A stretch of DNA of 64,000 nt from assembly GCA_913058245.1 (NCBI GenBank), contig CAJXQJ010000004.1, positions 124,001 through 188,000 on the forward strand, written 5' to 3'. Positions 55,156 to 64,000 of the stretch are shown piece after piece. Position 1 is the stretch's first letter. Each line of letters starts with the position of its first letter. The notes under the pieces were generated by a model that saw nothing but the letters and a program-made list of their open reading frames with translations, was not told the DNA's origin and searched no databases. This stretch comes from an uncultured Colwellia sp. (lineage in GTDB: Bacteria > Pseudomonadota > Gammaproteobacteria > Enterobacterales > Alteromonadaceae). Position numbers and translations under genes: made by a program.

Positions 55156-56385
55156 TTAGAACCAATACATAAATTGAATAGCCCAAACTTGCCAATTCTT
55201 ACTGTCATTGGCGATTGGATCAGGCTGTACAACCGGAGAAAGCCTTGCTCCACCTTGCATCCAATGATATTCAGCATTAATTCTAAAGTTACTGGCAACA
55301 TCATATGTTAGACCAATCATAGTATCATTATGATAACCGAAATATGCCGGCACCAAGCCACCACTGTTTCGCGCTAATTGACTGCCATTTTTATCGTCCT
55401 TGTTACTATAAAAACGTTCAGTTCGAAGCATTACAGAAAGTTCTTTCTGTAACTGATAACTTGCTTGGGCATAATAGCCTTGCCCGATAGTGTCACGATG
55501 AAATCCTGGAAAATAGAAACCATCGGTCACAAGACGCTCTTGCACTAGCTCAGCACTAAACTGCCAAAACTCACCTTCATAAAGAGCACTAGCAGTATAA
55601 AACTGAAGCGTAAAGTCGCTATCAAAGAAATTATCTATTTCTGCCTGTTGATAACCAAACGACGCATCATTTACCGAAACACCAAAACGCCATTGTGAAT
55701 ATGGCGGACGCCAATAAACACTTACCTGAGTATCTAAGTCATGCTCAACTTTGCCAAATGCAAACTCGCCTACAACTACGTCAGCTTGTTCATCTGAAAA
55801 AGAGCTCTTGCCTCGACTAAAATTAAAATCAAATTCGCCTAGCTCATCATCGTTGTAGGTGAATTTGGCAGCTGCGCCATCACCTCCAACCCCCAAGTCT
55901 CGCAAACCATCAAAATAAGTTACTTGTGGAATAATAATTGACGGGCGAGCGAATGGAACATCGCGAACACTTGAATATAGCCAATGGATATTTTTCACTC
56001 TGCCAAAATAGAAACTCGCTTGCCATGCTTCATTGTGAAAGGCATCCCATTCTAATAATAGGTAATCCAATCGAGGCCCAGGGTGATAACGATTGCCACC
56101 ATTAAGATAAACGGCTTGACCTGCCACTCTAAAATCATCATTAATCTGATAGGAGGCATTTAAGCCTATTTCAGTAAGTTCAAAAGAAATACTTTCATCA
56201 TCATTAATATAATTACTACCATCAGCATCGATAACACCTTGAGCAACGAAGCCATGTACCTGCAATGACTCATTATTGATCTCAGCAGCATTGGCTGCTA
56301 TTGCAACGCTTACACTTAATATTGTGCCTATTGAATAAGACCACACTTTAGTCGGTCTAATCATCAATTTTAATGATGTTAACAT
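55156..56385 (-). CDS. Outer-membrane porin-like beta-barrel
   Basis: A 409-residue exported barrel protein from the ATG at 56385, which has a perfect GGAGG six bases upstream; the longer frame starts within the preceding gene. The mature N-terminus (VHGFVAQGVIDADGSNYIN) and alternating aromatic strands through to the terminal QVWAIQFMYWF fit a gammaproteobacterial porin. It overlaps the upstream binding-protein gene by 29 bp and is followed by the GGDEF-EAL gene after 2 bp. Confidence 0.85.
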   Translation of the reverse strand: MLTSLKLMIRPTKVWSYSIGTILSVSVAIAANAAEINNESLQVHGFVAQGVIDADGSNYINDDESISFELTEIGLNASYQINDDFRVAGQAVYLNGGNRYHPGPRLDYLLLEWDAFHNEAWQASFYFGRVKNIHWLYSSVRDVPFARPSIIIPQVTYFDGLRDLGVGGDGAAAKFTYNDDELGEFDFNFSRGKSSFSDEQADVVVGEFAFGKVEHDLDTQVSVYWRPPYSQWRFGVSVNDASFGYQQAEIDNFFDSDFTLQFYTASALYEGEFWQFSAELVQERLVTDGFYFPGFHRDTIGQGYYAQASYQLQKELSVMLRTERFYSNKDDKNGSQLARNSGGLVPAYFGYHNDTMIGLTYDVASNFRINAEYHWMQGGARLSPVVQPDPIANDSKNWQVWAIQFMYWF

Positions 56386-56809
56386 CGCTGACCTCCAATA
56401 CATTTTCCACATAACCAATAGCACCTTTTGTCGATTTTACAGCTTCGACTAGCTCACTTTCGTTAGCAACTTCAATGGGAGCAACACCATAGCCCGAGAA
56501 TGTTAATTTATGCCAAATACGATCCAACTGGTAAGGAAAAAGTCGTAACTGCTCCTTACAAAACTTTTGATGGATGATGTTCTTACTCGACAAAACGTAA
56601 ACCACTATTGGTGTACCATTTTGCCAATGTACTTGGCGCATTGAATATATTCGACGTAGCTGTGTCGTCGACAACGAGACAGTTTCGGCCGTAATATTTG
56701 AAATAATATTTATCGCTTGTACTTGGGGGGAGGTGAGCAAGACAATAAAAGCAATTTGAATAAATATAGCTTTAATAATTTCATCCTTGTTTTTAACAGA
56801 GAACGACAT
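56357..56809 (-). CDS. Small periplasmic binding protein-like (PstS-type) domain
   Basis: A 150-residue exported protein with a hydrophobic signal (IFIQIAFIVLLTSPQVQA) and a single lobe similar to phosphate-binding proteins: ETVSLSTTQLRRIYSMRQVHWQNG, FCKEQLRLFPYQLDRIWHKL and VKSTKGAIGYVEN. Short PBP-like proteins of this sort are common upstream of sensor genes in Alteromonadales. The ATG at 56809 is chosen. It is the first gene of the operon and may present the ligand to the GGDEF-EAL sensor. Confidence 0.8.
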   Translation of the reverse strand: MSFSVKNKDEIIKAIFIQIAFIVLLTSPQVQAINIISNITAETVSLSTTQLRRIYSMRQVHWQNGTPIVVYVLSSKNIIHQKFCKEQLRLFPYQLDRIWHKLTFSGYGVAPIEVANESELVEAVKSTKGAIGYVENVLEVSDVNIIKIDD

Positions 56810-57100
56810 GACTACATTTAACCTGAGATACAAGTTCCATGCACTAAGGCTAAATCAATGAATTAATTAAAATTCCTACTTTATTTAGTTTAGTAAACTT
56901 ATTCTAACTTACAATACATTATCTCCTTAAAAACCTCGCTTAAGTGATTAGACCAGTATTTTGCTGCTATATTCTGCGAAAACACTATAATAATCGTCAA
57001 ACAGTATGAACATTTCGTTTTTTTGAAATTAATTACAATCTTATCTATAAATATGACATGATAGCAACATCAATCAACGTTAAAGGTGTTTTTACCGAAA

Positions 57101-57556
57101 ATGACTACAAAGTTTAACATTTTAGTTCTAAACGGCCCTAACTTGAATATGTTAGGTAAACGTGAACCGACAATTTATGGCTCACTGTCATTAGCTGAGA
57201 TTATGGCAAATTTACAGAACCTTGCCAACGAAGAAAATATTGTACTAAGTCATATTCAGTCTAATGCTGAACATGTGCTAATAAATGAGATTCACAATAG
57301 TTTTGAACAAGTAGACTTTATTATTATTAACCCTGCTGCTTTTACACACACCAGTGTCGCACTACGAGATGCATTATTATCGGTTAATATTCCTTTTATC
57401 GAAGTTCACTTATCAAACGTTCACGCCCGTGAAACATTTAGACAACATTCATATTTATCTGATATCGCCATAGGTGTTATCAGCGGTTTAGGAGCCAAAG
57501 GTTACGAATATGCATTAAACGCAGCTGTTTCGCATCTTAAAACACGAAAAAATTAA
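57101..57556 (+). CDS. aroQ: 3-dehydroquinate dehydratase, type II
   Basis: A 151-residue type II dehydroquinase of the shikimate pathway. Family motifs: [18 protein letters not shown] with the catalytic Tyr, [31 protein letters not shown], and [22 protein letters not shown] with the catalytic His and Arg. The ATG at 57101 gives the standard start. It precedes accB by 69 bp, a conserved order in gammaproteobacteria. Confidence 0.97.
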   Translation: MTTKFNILVLNGPNLNMLGKREPTIYGSLSLAEIMANLQNLANEENIVLSHIQSNAEHVLINEIHNSFEQVDFIIINPAAFTHTSVALRDALLSVNIPFIEVHLSNVHARETFRQHSYLSDIAIGVISGLGAKGYEYALNAAVSHLKTRKN

Positions 57557-57625
57557 GCAACTAAAGTTCATTATGTACTTTAGTCATTTAACACATAAAT
57601 TTAATAATTATTAAAAGGTATTCAA

Positions 57626-58075
57626 ATGGATATTCGCAAAATTAAGAAGTTAATTGAATTAGTAGAAGAATCAGGTATCAACGAATTAGAAATTTCAGAA
57701 GGTGAAGAGTCTGTAAGAATTAGCCGCGGTGGTTCTGTTGTACAAGCTGCTCCTATGATGCAAGCGGCACCAGTTGCAGCTCCTGTTGCTGTCGTAGCAT
57801 CTGCCGCTCCTGCCGCTGAAGCAGCAGTTCCGGCATTAACAGGCCACATTGTACGTTCACCTATGGTTGGTACTTTTTATTCTTCAGCTTCACCAGACGC
57901 ACCAGCGTTCGTTGAAGTAGGTCAGCACGTTAATGCTGGTGATACATTATGTATCCTTGAAGCAATGAAAATGATGAACCAAATTGAAGCAGACAAGTCT
58001 GGCGTTATTAAAGAAATTTTAGCAAATAACGAAGACGCTATTGAATTCGACCAACCGCTATTCATCATTGAATAA
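57626..58075 (+). CDS. accB: Biotin carboxyl carrier protein of acetyl-CoA carboxylase
   Basis: A 149-residue BCCP: N-terminal [20 protein letters not shown], an Ala/Pro-rich linker, and the biotinyl domain with the thumb [12 protein letters not shown] and the biotinylated Lys in EAMKM. It carries biotin between AccC and the carboxyltransferase in fatty-acid synthesis. AAAAGG lies eight bases upstream. accC follows after 22 bp. Confidence 0.97.
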   Translation: MDIRKIKKLIELVEESGINELEISEGEESVRISRGGSVVQAAPMMQAAPVAAPVAVVASAAPAAEAAVPALTGHIVRSPMVGTFYSSASPDAPAFVEVGQHVNAGDTLCILEAMKMMNQIEADKSGVIKEILANNEDAIEFDQPLFIIE

Positions 58076-58097
58076 GCCCAACAATAAGGGTCATTCC

Positions 58098-59444
58098 ATG
58101 TTAGATAAAGTTGTTATCGCCAACCGAGGCGAAATTGCACTAAGAATATTACGTGCATGTAAAGAACTTGGTATTAAAACAGTTGCTGTGCATTCAACGG
58201 CTGATAGAAACTTAAAGCACGTATTATTAGCCGACGAAACTATTTGTATCGGTGAAGCGTCTGCGTTAAAAAGTTACTTAAATATCCCAACAATTATTAC
58301 TGCTGCAGAGGTTACTAATGCGGTTGCAATTCATCCGGGTTACGGGTTTTTAGCTGAGAACGCTGATTTTGCAGAGCAAGTTGAACAGTCTGGTTTTGCT
58401 TTCATCGGCCCTAAAGCGGAAAGTATTCGTTTAATGGGTGATAAAGTTTCAGCTATTAAAGCCATGAAGTCTGCTGGTGTTCCTTGTGTTCCTGGCTCTG
58501 ATGGTCCACTAACCGACGACGAAGCAACAAATATTGCTCATGGTAAGCGTATTGGCTACCCGGTAATTATTAAAGCTTCTGGCGGCGGCGGCGGTCGTGG
58601 TATGCGAGTTGTTCGCAGCGAAGAAGAATTAATTGAATCTATCGCTCTGACTAAAAATGAAGCACGTGTAACTTTCAATAACGATATGGTTTACATGGAA
58701 AAATTCCTTGAAAATCCACGTCATGTTGAGATTCAAATTATGGCTGATGGTCAAGGTGGTGCAATTCATTTAGGTGAGCGTGATTGTTCAATGCAACGCC
58801 GTCACCAAAAAGTTGTTGAAGAAGCTCCAGCACCAGGCATTACTCCAGAGATGCGCGCCAAAATTGGTGAGCGTTGTTGTAACGCTTGTATCGAAATTGG
58901 CTACCGTGGCGCGGGCACTTTCGAATTCTTATATGAGAATGGTGAGTTCTACTTTATCGAAATGAATACTCGTATTCAGGTAGAGCATCCCGTTACGGAA
59001 ATGATCACCGGTGTTGATTTAATTAAAGAGCAACTTCGCGTTGCTGCCGGTCAACCACTATCTTACACTCAAGAAGATATTAAGATTGCTGGTCATTCAA
59101 TAGAGTGTCGTATCAATGCTGAAGATCCACGTACTTTTATCCCTTCACCGGGTAAAATTACTCGCTTTCACCCACCAGGTGGCATGGGCGTACGTTGGGA
59201 TTCTCATATCTATGCTGATTACTCGGTACCACCACATTATGATTCTATGATTGGTAAGTTAATCACTTACGGTGATAACCGTGACGTGGCCATTGCTCGT
59301 ATGCGTAATGCCTTAAATGAATTAGTGATTGACGGTATTAAAACTAACATTGCTTTGCATCAAGATATTTTAAACGATCAAGGCTTTGTTAACGGTGGCG
59401 CAAATATTCATTATCTAGAAAAGAAGCTTGCTGAAGTTGAATAA
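58098..59444 (+). CDS. accC: Biotin carboxylase subunit of acetyl-CoA carboxylase
   Basis: A 448-residue ATP-grasp enzyme that carboxylates biotin on AccB. The ATG at 58098 gives [18 protein letters not shown] with AAGGG seven bases upstream. Motifs: [16 protein letters not shown], the Gly-rich ATP lid [28 protein letters not shown], and [19 protein letters not shown] terminator follows directly. Confidence 0.98.
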   Translation: MLDKVVIANRGEIALRILRACKELGIKTVAVHSTADRNLKHVLLADETICIGEASALKSYLNIPTIITAAEVTNAVAIHPGYGFLAENADFAEQVEQSGFAFIGPKAESIRLMGDKVSAIKAMKSAGVPCVPGSDGPLTDDEATNIAHGKRIGYPVIIKASGGGGGRGMRVVRSEEELIESIALTKNEARVTFNNDMVYMEKFLENPRHVEIQIMADGQGGAIHLGERDCSMQRRHQKVVEEAPAPGITPEMRAKIGERCCNACIEIGYRGAGTFEFLYENGEFYFIEMNTRIQVEHPVTEMITGVDLIKEQLRVAAGQPLSYTQEDIKIAGHSIECRINAEDPRTFIPSPGKITRFHPPGGMGVRWDSHIYADYSVPPHYDSMIGKLITYGDNRDVAIARMRNALNELVIDGIKTNIALHQDILNDQGFVNGGANIHYLEKKLAEVE

Positions 59445-59469
59445 ACGTTCAGGTATTAGCTAAATAATA

Positions 59470-59497
59470 AAAAGCTCTGCATGCAGAGCTTTTTTTA
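59470..59497 (+). terminator. Rho-independent terminator after accC
   Basis: AAAGCTCTGCA / TGCAGAGCTTT palindrome followed by TTTTT. Confidence 0.9.
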
Positions 59498-59640
59498 TGT
59501 CACGGATAACTGTAATAAGCATTCACATAGATGTGAAAGAGCTGTTATGCCAGGGATTATCTAAGCTAAACCGTTATGACAGATATCATGCTATCATGGC
59601 TAATAACAACATATGACTTTTAACGAATTAGACTTAAAAA

Positions 59641-59808
59641 ATGACTGAGCTATTAGAAAAACCCCTACCACCTGCCGATGATGATTGTTGTGGTGGCGGT
59701 GCATGTAACCCTTGTGTATGGGATCACTACTATGCAGAACGAAAAAAGTGGCGCCTACAACAAGTGGAATTAAAAGCTAAACAAGAACAAGAAAAAGCTA
59801 ACAATTAA
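59641..59808 (+). CDS. Oxidoreductase-like domain small protein
   Basis: A 55-residue protein reading MTELLEKPLPPADDD, then CCGGGACNPCVWDHYYAE and a charged helix. The CCGxxCxxCVWDxY pattern is that of the Oxidored-like family (PF09791), small Cys-rich proteins of unknown role, perhaps metal-binding. It was found by reading, since it is shorter than typical gene-calling limits. No strong ribosome site is evident, but the motif makes it convincing. Confidence 0.82.
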   Translation: MTELLEKPLPPADDDCCGGGACNPCVWDHYYAERKKWRLQQVELKAKQEQEKANN

Positions 59809-59866
59809 CGCTTTTTCTTTAAGTGGATTACGAGTGAATTATTCCGCTGATAGTCCACAACTTTTA

Positions 59867-60520
59867 TTAGCTTATATGAATTACCTTTGCGACCAATTTA
59901 TTGATACCCGCCGCAGCTTCTGTCATCGATGTCGCCAACATGTAAGCAGGCGTCGAAACTAACTTTCTAGCCTCGTCAGTAACAATCTCATCAACTTCAC
60001 AATCTTTATGTGCTAAGCCAATATTTGATAATGATTCCGCAATTGCGGCGTCTTTGCCTATCGTTGCTTGAGCGTCGTTGCCATAAATTAACGGGATCAT
60101 CGTTGGCGCAATGCACATATAACCAGCAGGCTTACCTGCACTAGCAAATGCTTTGCAAGTTGCTAGCACTTGCTCATTAACTGATAGGTTTTCACCATTA
60201 ATGGCGAAATCTGACAGGTTTTTTGCCGCACCGAAACCACCCGGAACTATCAAGGCATCAAACTCTTCAATGTAAAATTCAGATAAATCTTCAACATCGC
60301 CACGAGCAATTCGAGCAGACTCTACCAACACATTTCGCTGCTCATCCATCATAACTTCACCTGTTACATGGTTAATAACATGGTATTGATTAATATTAGG
60401 TGCAAAGCAACGGTATTTTGCGCCTGCCTGCTCGATGGCAAGTAAGGTTAAAACCGCCTCATGTATTTCACTGCCATCGTAAACGCCACAACCTGATAAA
60501 ATTACTGCAATATTTTTCAC
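59867..60520 (-). CDS. elbB: Isoprenoid biosynthesis glyoxalase ElbB
   Basis: A 217-residue DJ-1/PfpI-fold protein with the ElbB family features GCGVYDGSEIHEAVLTLLAI near the N-terminus, VPGGFGAAKNLSDFA and the nucleophile Cys in GYMCIAPTMIP. ElbB has weak glyoxalase activity in E. coli and was linked to lycopene production. The ATG overlaps the stop of the upstream efflux gene (ATGA), so it is coupled to it. Confidence 0.93.
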   Translation of the reverse strand: MKNIAVILSGCGVYDGSEIHEAVLTLLAIEQAGAKYRCFAPNINQYHVINHVTGEVMMDEQRNVLVESARIARGDVEDLSEFYIEEFDALIVPGGFGAAKNLSDFAINGENLSVNEQVLATCKAFASAGKPAGYMCIAPTMIPLIYGNDAQATIGKDAAIAESLSNIGLAHKDCEVDEIVTDEARKLVSTPAYMLATSMTEAAAGINKLVAKVIHIS

Positions 60521-61710
60521 GTTTCTACCTCACTTTTGTCTACGACCCTATGCATAAATTGGCATAGTAAAACGATATAAACGGCGGCTGCCATTAATAA
60601 GGCAAATGGTAAAGCAGTGCCATCATAAAATACAGCTAAAATCGGGCCAGCTAAAGCACCAACACCAAAACGCAATGTACCATTTACGGCGGTTGCCGTA
60701 CCTGCATGCTCAGCAAACTCTTGCAATATTAAGGCATTGGCATTGACAGAGATCATCGACAAACTGCCCATTAATGGCAATATTACTGCAACGTGATACA
60801 CCAATGGTAACGATAGTATGTTAGCCAGCACTAGGCTGGTTGCGGCAATAACAGCTAATAACATGCCATAGCTGAGCATTTTTCTTGAACCAACTTTTGT
60901 TACCACACGTGTATTAATAAAATGTGCAGTCATTAATGCTAAAACATTCATGCCAAACAGCACACTAAACTCAAATTCAGACACTTTAAAGACTGTTAGA
61001 TAGACAAAAGAAATAGCGGTTATATAGGCAAAAAATGCGAGTGAAACCATCATCGAACTGATCAAGTCTAAACGCGCTTTTTTATTGCTGAACACAATTT
61101 TATAGCGCTCTATCGTCCGATACTCTCTTGATGCTTTTTGTGAATTAACATCAGGTAAGAAAAAAGTGCCCAACACCAAGATAACTAAGGCATATAAAGC
61201 TAAAATATAGAATATCATTTGCCAACTATGTAGTAATAGCGCACTACCAATACTAGGCGCAATCATCGGCGCCAGCATCATGATCATACTCACATATGAC
61301 AAACCTTTAGCAGTGTCTTTACCATAAAGTTGATTAATAATTCCCGGTACCACAACGGTTGCAGCGCTGCCGATAAATGCTTGCATAAAGCGTAACACAA
61401 TAAACTGCTCAATGTTCTGTGCTATGGTTAACAACAAAGTGGTTAATAAAAAACCTGTTAAACCAATAATAACCAGCTTACGTCGCGAATGTTTATCAGC
61501 CATAGGACCAAACACTAACATGCCTAGTGCATAACCAAAGAGGTAAATACTCAAGCTATTTTGCACCAATGGCATTTCTGTTGAGAAATGCTCGGCTAAT
61601 GTTGGCATTGCCGGTAAATACATATCAATAGCTAAAGGTGAAACGGCAATAATTGCGGCCAGTAACGGCAACAAGTACTTTAATGGTATTTTTACTGAGT
61701 TATTTGACAC
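60517..61710 (-). CDS. Bcr/CflA family multidrug efflux MFS transporter
   Basis: A 397-residue, twelve-segment efflux pump. Family markers: AIDMYLPAMPTLAEHF in segment 1, GPMADKHSRRK (MFS motif A), and RFMQAFIGSAATVVVPGII. The start is set at GTG 61710 with AGGA nine bases upstream; a longer frame to ATG 61758 lies within the upstream regulator gene. It overlaps that gene by 11 bp and is coupled to elbB, so all three form one operon. Confidence 0.87.
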   Translation of the reverse strand: MSNNSVKIPLKYLLPLLAAIIAVSPLAIDMYLPAMPTLAEHFSTEMPLVQNSLSIYLFGYALGMLVFGPMADKHSRRKLVIIGLTGFLLTTLLLTIAQNIEQFIVLRFMQAFIGSAATVVVPGIINQLYGKDTAKGLSYVSMIMMLAPMIAPSIGSALLLHSWQMIFYILALYALVILVLGTFFLPDVNSQKASREYRTIERYKIVFSNKKARLDLISSMMVSLAFFAYITAISFVYLTVFKVSEFEFSVLFGMNVLALMTAHFINTRVVTKVGSRKMLSYGMLLAVIAATSLVLANILSLPLVYHVAVILPLMGSLSMISVNANALILQEFAEHAGTATAVNGTLRFGVGALAGPILAVFYDGTALPFALLMAAAVYIVLLCQFMHRVVDKSEVET

Positions 61711-63178
61711 TCGATTGGATCCTAGTTTTTCTTTGTGGATCAGGGTATTGATGCACAAGTTTTCCTAAAATTTTAATGGCTTCATCAATACGTTCGCACC
61801 ACTGCACGCCAAAACTTATTCGCATATAATTTTTATACTTTCCTGATGGCGAGAATATCTCGCCAGGGGCAAAGTTTACGCCTTGGGTAATTGCTTGATT
61901 AAAAAACTGGCTGGTATCAACATGCGAGCGACACCGAACCCATAACACACTGCCACCCTGCGGTTTTGAAATGCAGACTTGTTCTGGAAAATATTGTGCT
62001 ATTAACGCTCGCATTCGCTCGCAATTGTATCGAAGTGTTTTACGCAACACTTGCAGGTGCCGGTCGTATTCACCACTCATTAAATAATCAGTTAATGTCC
62101 ACTGTTGCAACATTGGGGTTGAGCATGACTGAGCCCGTTTAATTCGTTTCGCCTTTTCTTCAAATTTTCCCGGTAACAACCAACCAACCCGATAGCCCGG
62201 TGCTGCTGTTTTTGAAAAAGATGAACACGTTAATACTAAGCCTTTTTCCGAGTATAACTGCGCCGATACAGGCCTTTTTTCGGTAAAGTACAAATCACTA
62301 TAAACCTCATCTTCAATTAGCGGAATGTTATTTTTCTCTAGTAAAGTCACCATATCTTGTCGCTGCTTATCAGTCATCATAGAACCCAATGGATTATTAA
62401 TGGCGGTAGAAAACAAGCAGGCTTTCACTGGGTGCTGTTCAATGACAGTTTCAAGTTCTGAAATACACACGCCATCTTCTGGGCAGGTATAAACTTCTAG
62501 AACTTTCATCCCTAAACTTTCAATTAATTCAATTAAGCCAAAATAACAAGGCGACTCAACCGCGATTATATCTCCTCGCTCTGCCACACATTGTAGCGCT
62601 ATCGATAACGCCTCTTGAGCACCATTAGTAATGATCAAGTCATCGTGATTTACCAATACACCTTGTTCTTGATAACGAAATGCTAAATTCAATCGTAATT
62701 TAGGGTCGCCATTTACCGGCCCATAACTTACTGCTTTCTCTGAGACACGGCTTATTACTGAACGCATCAACCTAGCAAGTGCCTTATCAGGTGGATGTGC
62801 ATGTACGGGATTAGAAATTCCCAAGGCGACTGAATCAGGAATATGGACAGCATCATATACTTGTTCAATTAAGCTACGGCATGAAACTTCAGACGGTTCA
62901 CAAACTGCCCATTTCGCCCGCCGTGGTAACAAGGTGCGTGCTTGTTTTGCTTTCAGATAATAACCCGACTGCGGCCTGGCAGAAATCGCACCTTGCCGCT
63001 CTAGCTCTACATAAGCCTGTTTAACCGTCGGCACACTAATGTCGAATTGACGACTAAGCTTACGAAGGCTAGGTAATTTATCACCAGGACGTAAAGCGCC
63101 ACTTTTAGTCTGGTGCTCAACAAAATCGATAACTTGTTGGTATAAAAACTCGGGCGCAGATTTATCAACTAGACGCAT
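61700..63178 (-). CDS. MocR-type GntR/aminotransferase transcriptional regulator
   Basis: A 492-residue chimera: N-terminal GntR winged helix (LRPGDKLPSLRKLSRQFDIS with KQAYVELERQGAI) and a C-terminal fold-type I aminotransferase domain with the PLP Lys in CSSFSKTAAPGYRVGW and SYGPVNGDPKLR near residue 155. MocR proteins sense PLP or amino-acid adducts. It heads the operon with the efflux pump and elbB and is divergent from a small gene and a DMT transporter, its likely targets. Confidence 0.92.
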   Translation of the reverse strand: MRLVDKSAPEFLYQQVIDFVEHQTKSGALRPGDKLPSLRKLSRQFDISVPTVKQAYVELERQGAISARPQSGYYLKAKQARTLLPRRAKWAVCEPSEVSCRSLIEQVYDAVHIPDSVALGISNPVHAHPPDKALARLMRSVISRVSEKAVSYGPVNGDPKLRLNLAFRYQEQGVLVNHDDLIITNGAQEALSIALQCVAERGDIIAVESPCYFGLIELIESLGMKVLEVYTCPEDGVCISELETVIEQHPVKACLFSTAINNPLGSMMTDKQRQDMVTLLEKNNIPLIEDEVYSDLYFTEKRPVSAQLYSEKGLVLTCSSFSKTAAPGYRVGWLLPGKFEEKAKRIKRAQSCSTPMLQQWTLTDYLMSGEYDRHLQVLRKTLRYNCERMRALIAQYFPEQVCISKPQGGSVLWVRCRSHVDTSQFFNQAITQGVNFAPGEIFSPSGKYKNYMRISFGVQWCERIDEAIKILGKLVHQYPDPQRKTRIQSSVK

Positions 63179-63302
63179 AACTGTATAGGTTGCATTTTCA
63201 TTTTTTTGTGTATGTTATTAGAACAAATAATCAGTAAACTGTCTATTCAATAACGAAGGTTCACTTGTTTTTATTTTGAAAACACCCAACGAGGAGAGGC
63301 AC

Positions 63303-63464
63303 ATGACATTTGTATATATCGTAAAAACAGTTTTAACAAAATGGATTAATACCTTATCAAAAAGAGGTTTTAGTACTGCTCTCGTTAGGCAAGAAACACA
63401 AATGTCAGTGCATTTGGCAAGCAAGAACAATACAAATGAACAACGAACTTGCTGCTCTAAATAG
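63303..63464 (+). CDS. Small basic hypothetical protein
   Basis: A 53-residue protein from ATG 63303 with GAGGAGAGG just upstream: MTFVYIVKTVLTKWINTLSK, a basic middle and a Cys pair near the end (RTCCSK). The Trp/Arg-rich helix recalls DUF1127-like small proteins. It lies between the MocR gene and a DMT transporter and is followed by a strong hairpin. Confidence 0.55.
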   Translation: MTFVYIVKTVLTKWINTLSKRGFSTALVRQETQMSVHLASKNNTNEQRTCCSK

Positions 63465-63475
63465 TATTAATTAAA

Positions 63476-63501
63476 AGCTAGCAATATCCTTATTGCTAGC
63501 T
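63476..63501 (+). promoter_or_regulatory. Perfect 11-bp hairpin between small gene and DMT transporter
   Basis: AGCTAGCAATA / TATTGCTAGCT with a TCCT loop. There is no T run after it, and the transporter's ribosome site (AAGGA) is only a few bases downstream. It could attenuate or tune translation of the transporter. Confidence 0.5.
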
Positions 63502-63518
63502 ATTGTTAAGGATGAATA

Positions 63519-64000
63519 ATGAACAATACCTTTTTGTATATCATCACTGTACTGATATGGGGCTCCACCTGGATAGCCATTAATTATCAACTAGGCGATG
63601 TTGCATCAGAAGTATCACTATTTTACCGTTTCGGTTTGGCGGCATTAGTGCTGTTTATCTACTGTCAATATAAGCAAGTCTCACTAAAATTTTCTGCTCG
63701 CCACCACTTACAATTTTTCCTATTTGGTATGACGTTATTTGGTTGTAACTATTTATTTTTATACTCAGCACAACAGCATATTAACTCAGCATTAACTTGC
63801 ATCGCATTTTCAATGATCATGTTCTTTAATGTTTTTAATGCCCGTATTTGGTATGGCACCAAAATAACCAAGCAAGTATATATTGGCGGCTTGTTGGGTT
63901 TGGCCGGCATAATCATTTTGTTTTGGCCACAGATAAATGATACCCAACTAGGTGCAGAAACGTTAATGGGGTTAACACTATGTATTACCGGAACATTATT
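63519..64000 (+). CDS. EamA/DMT family transporter, 5' part
   Basis: The first 160 codons of a drug/metabolite transporter, cut by the window end. Five to six hydrophobic segments are visible, opening with the EamA signature FLYIITVLIWGSTWIAI. AAGGA lies six bases before the ATG. It is divergent from the MocR regulator, the usual setting for regulator-transporter pairs. Confidence 0.87.
   Translation, partial: MNNTFLYIITVLIWGSTWIAINYQLGDVASEVSLFYRFGLAALVLFIYCQYKQVSLKFSARHHLQFFLFGMTLFGCNYLFLYSAQQHINSALTCIAFSMIMFFNVFNARIWYGTKITKQVYIGGLLGLAGIIILFWPQINDTQLGAETLMGLTLCITGTL

Overview
The window looks like a chromosome segment of a low-GC marine gammaproteobacterium of the Colwelliaceae type (Colwellia, Thalassotalea and relatives). 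This is inferred from gene content and order, not from a database search. Pointers are an E. coli-like yadGH ABC exporter, efp divergent from epmB, panB-panC beside a pyridoxal-dependent aspartate decarboxylase, a DPP IV-type lipoprotein peptidase, groESL with a sigma-32 type promoter next to fxsA-cutA-dsbD, and aroQ-accB-accC.

Core region, 1-28.1 kb. The end of folK leads into panB-panC. A convergent aspartate decarboxylase (panP) completes the pantothenate set. Then come a TrmB-like methyltransferase, the yadGH exporter, DPP IV, efp/epmB, two tandem DUF3016 proteins, and a DUF4136 lipoprotein. A trehalose-type locus follows: GH37 trehalase, MFS carrier, LacI regulator and a divergent TonB receptor, with three visible LacI-type operators. 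Next are a second TonB receptor with a CxxC plug and a thioredoxin-like partner, an M1 peptidase, a DUF6702 protein and a PhoX-type phosphatase.

Accessory region, 28.2-47.5 kb. This is the most unusual part. The resident groL (minus strand, 3' end at 47589) is preceded by a chain of at least four foreign modules. At the module boundaries the same composite junction recurs at about 28.2, 31.0, 33.9 and 37.3 kb: a GCCCGAATA/TATTCGGGC hairpin, the last codons of a groL (Met-Gly-Gly-Met-Met-stop, intact at two junctions), an ACATGGGA box, and GACACCCCACTTTATACCC (absent from the degenerate first junction). A fifth copy of the last motif lies at 47.44 kb beside resident groL. I read this as serial integration of elements into the groL 3' end, each leaving an old groL tail behind. 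Cargo: (1) two secreted PD40-repeat paralogues; (2) one 533-residue protein of unknown family; (3) an operon of a trypsin-like protease, a lipoprotein and a membrane protein; (4) a 10 kb module. Module 4 holds a GNAT toxin-antitoxin pair whose toxin appears to start at AUU, an AlpA regulator, and a five-gene operon with two chemically different N-oxygenases and a Pycsar-like membrane protein under a divergent XRE regulator. It also has a full-length tyrosine recombinase interrupted by seven TGA and one TAA but no frameshift, a tRNA-fMet 3' fragment, three orphan genes, and a second recombinase fragment.

Core region, 47.6-64 kb. groL-groS, fxsA, cutA and dsbD are followed by a periplasmic binding protein / porin / GGDEF-EAL operon, aroQ, accBC, a small Oxidored-like protein, and an elbB / Bcr-type efflux / MocR regulator cluster. 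The window ends in a DMT transporter. No CRISPR array, rRNA or complete tRNA was seen.
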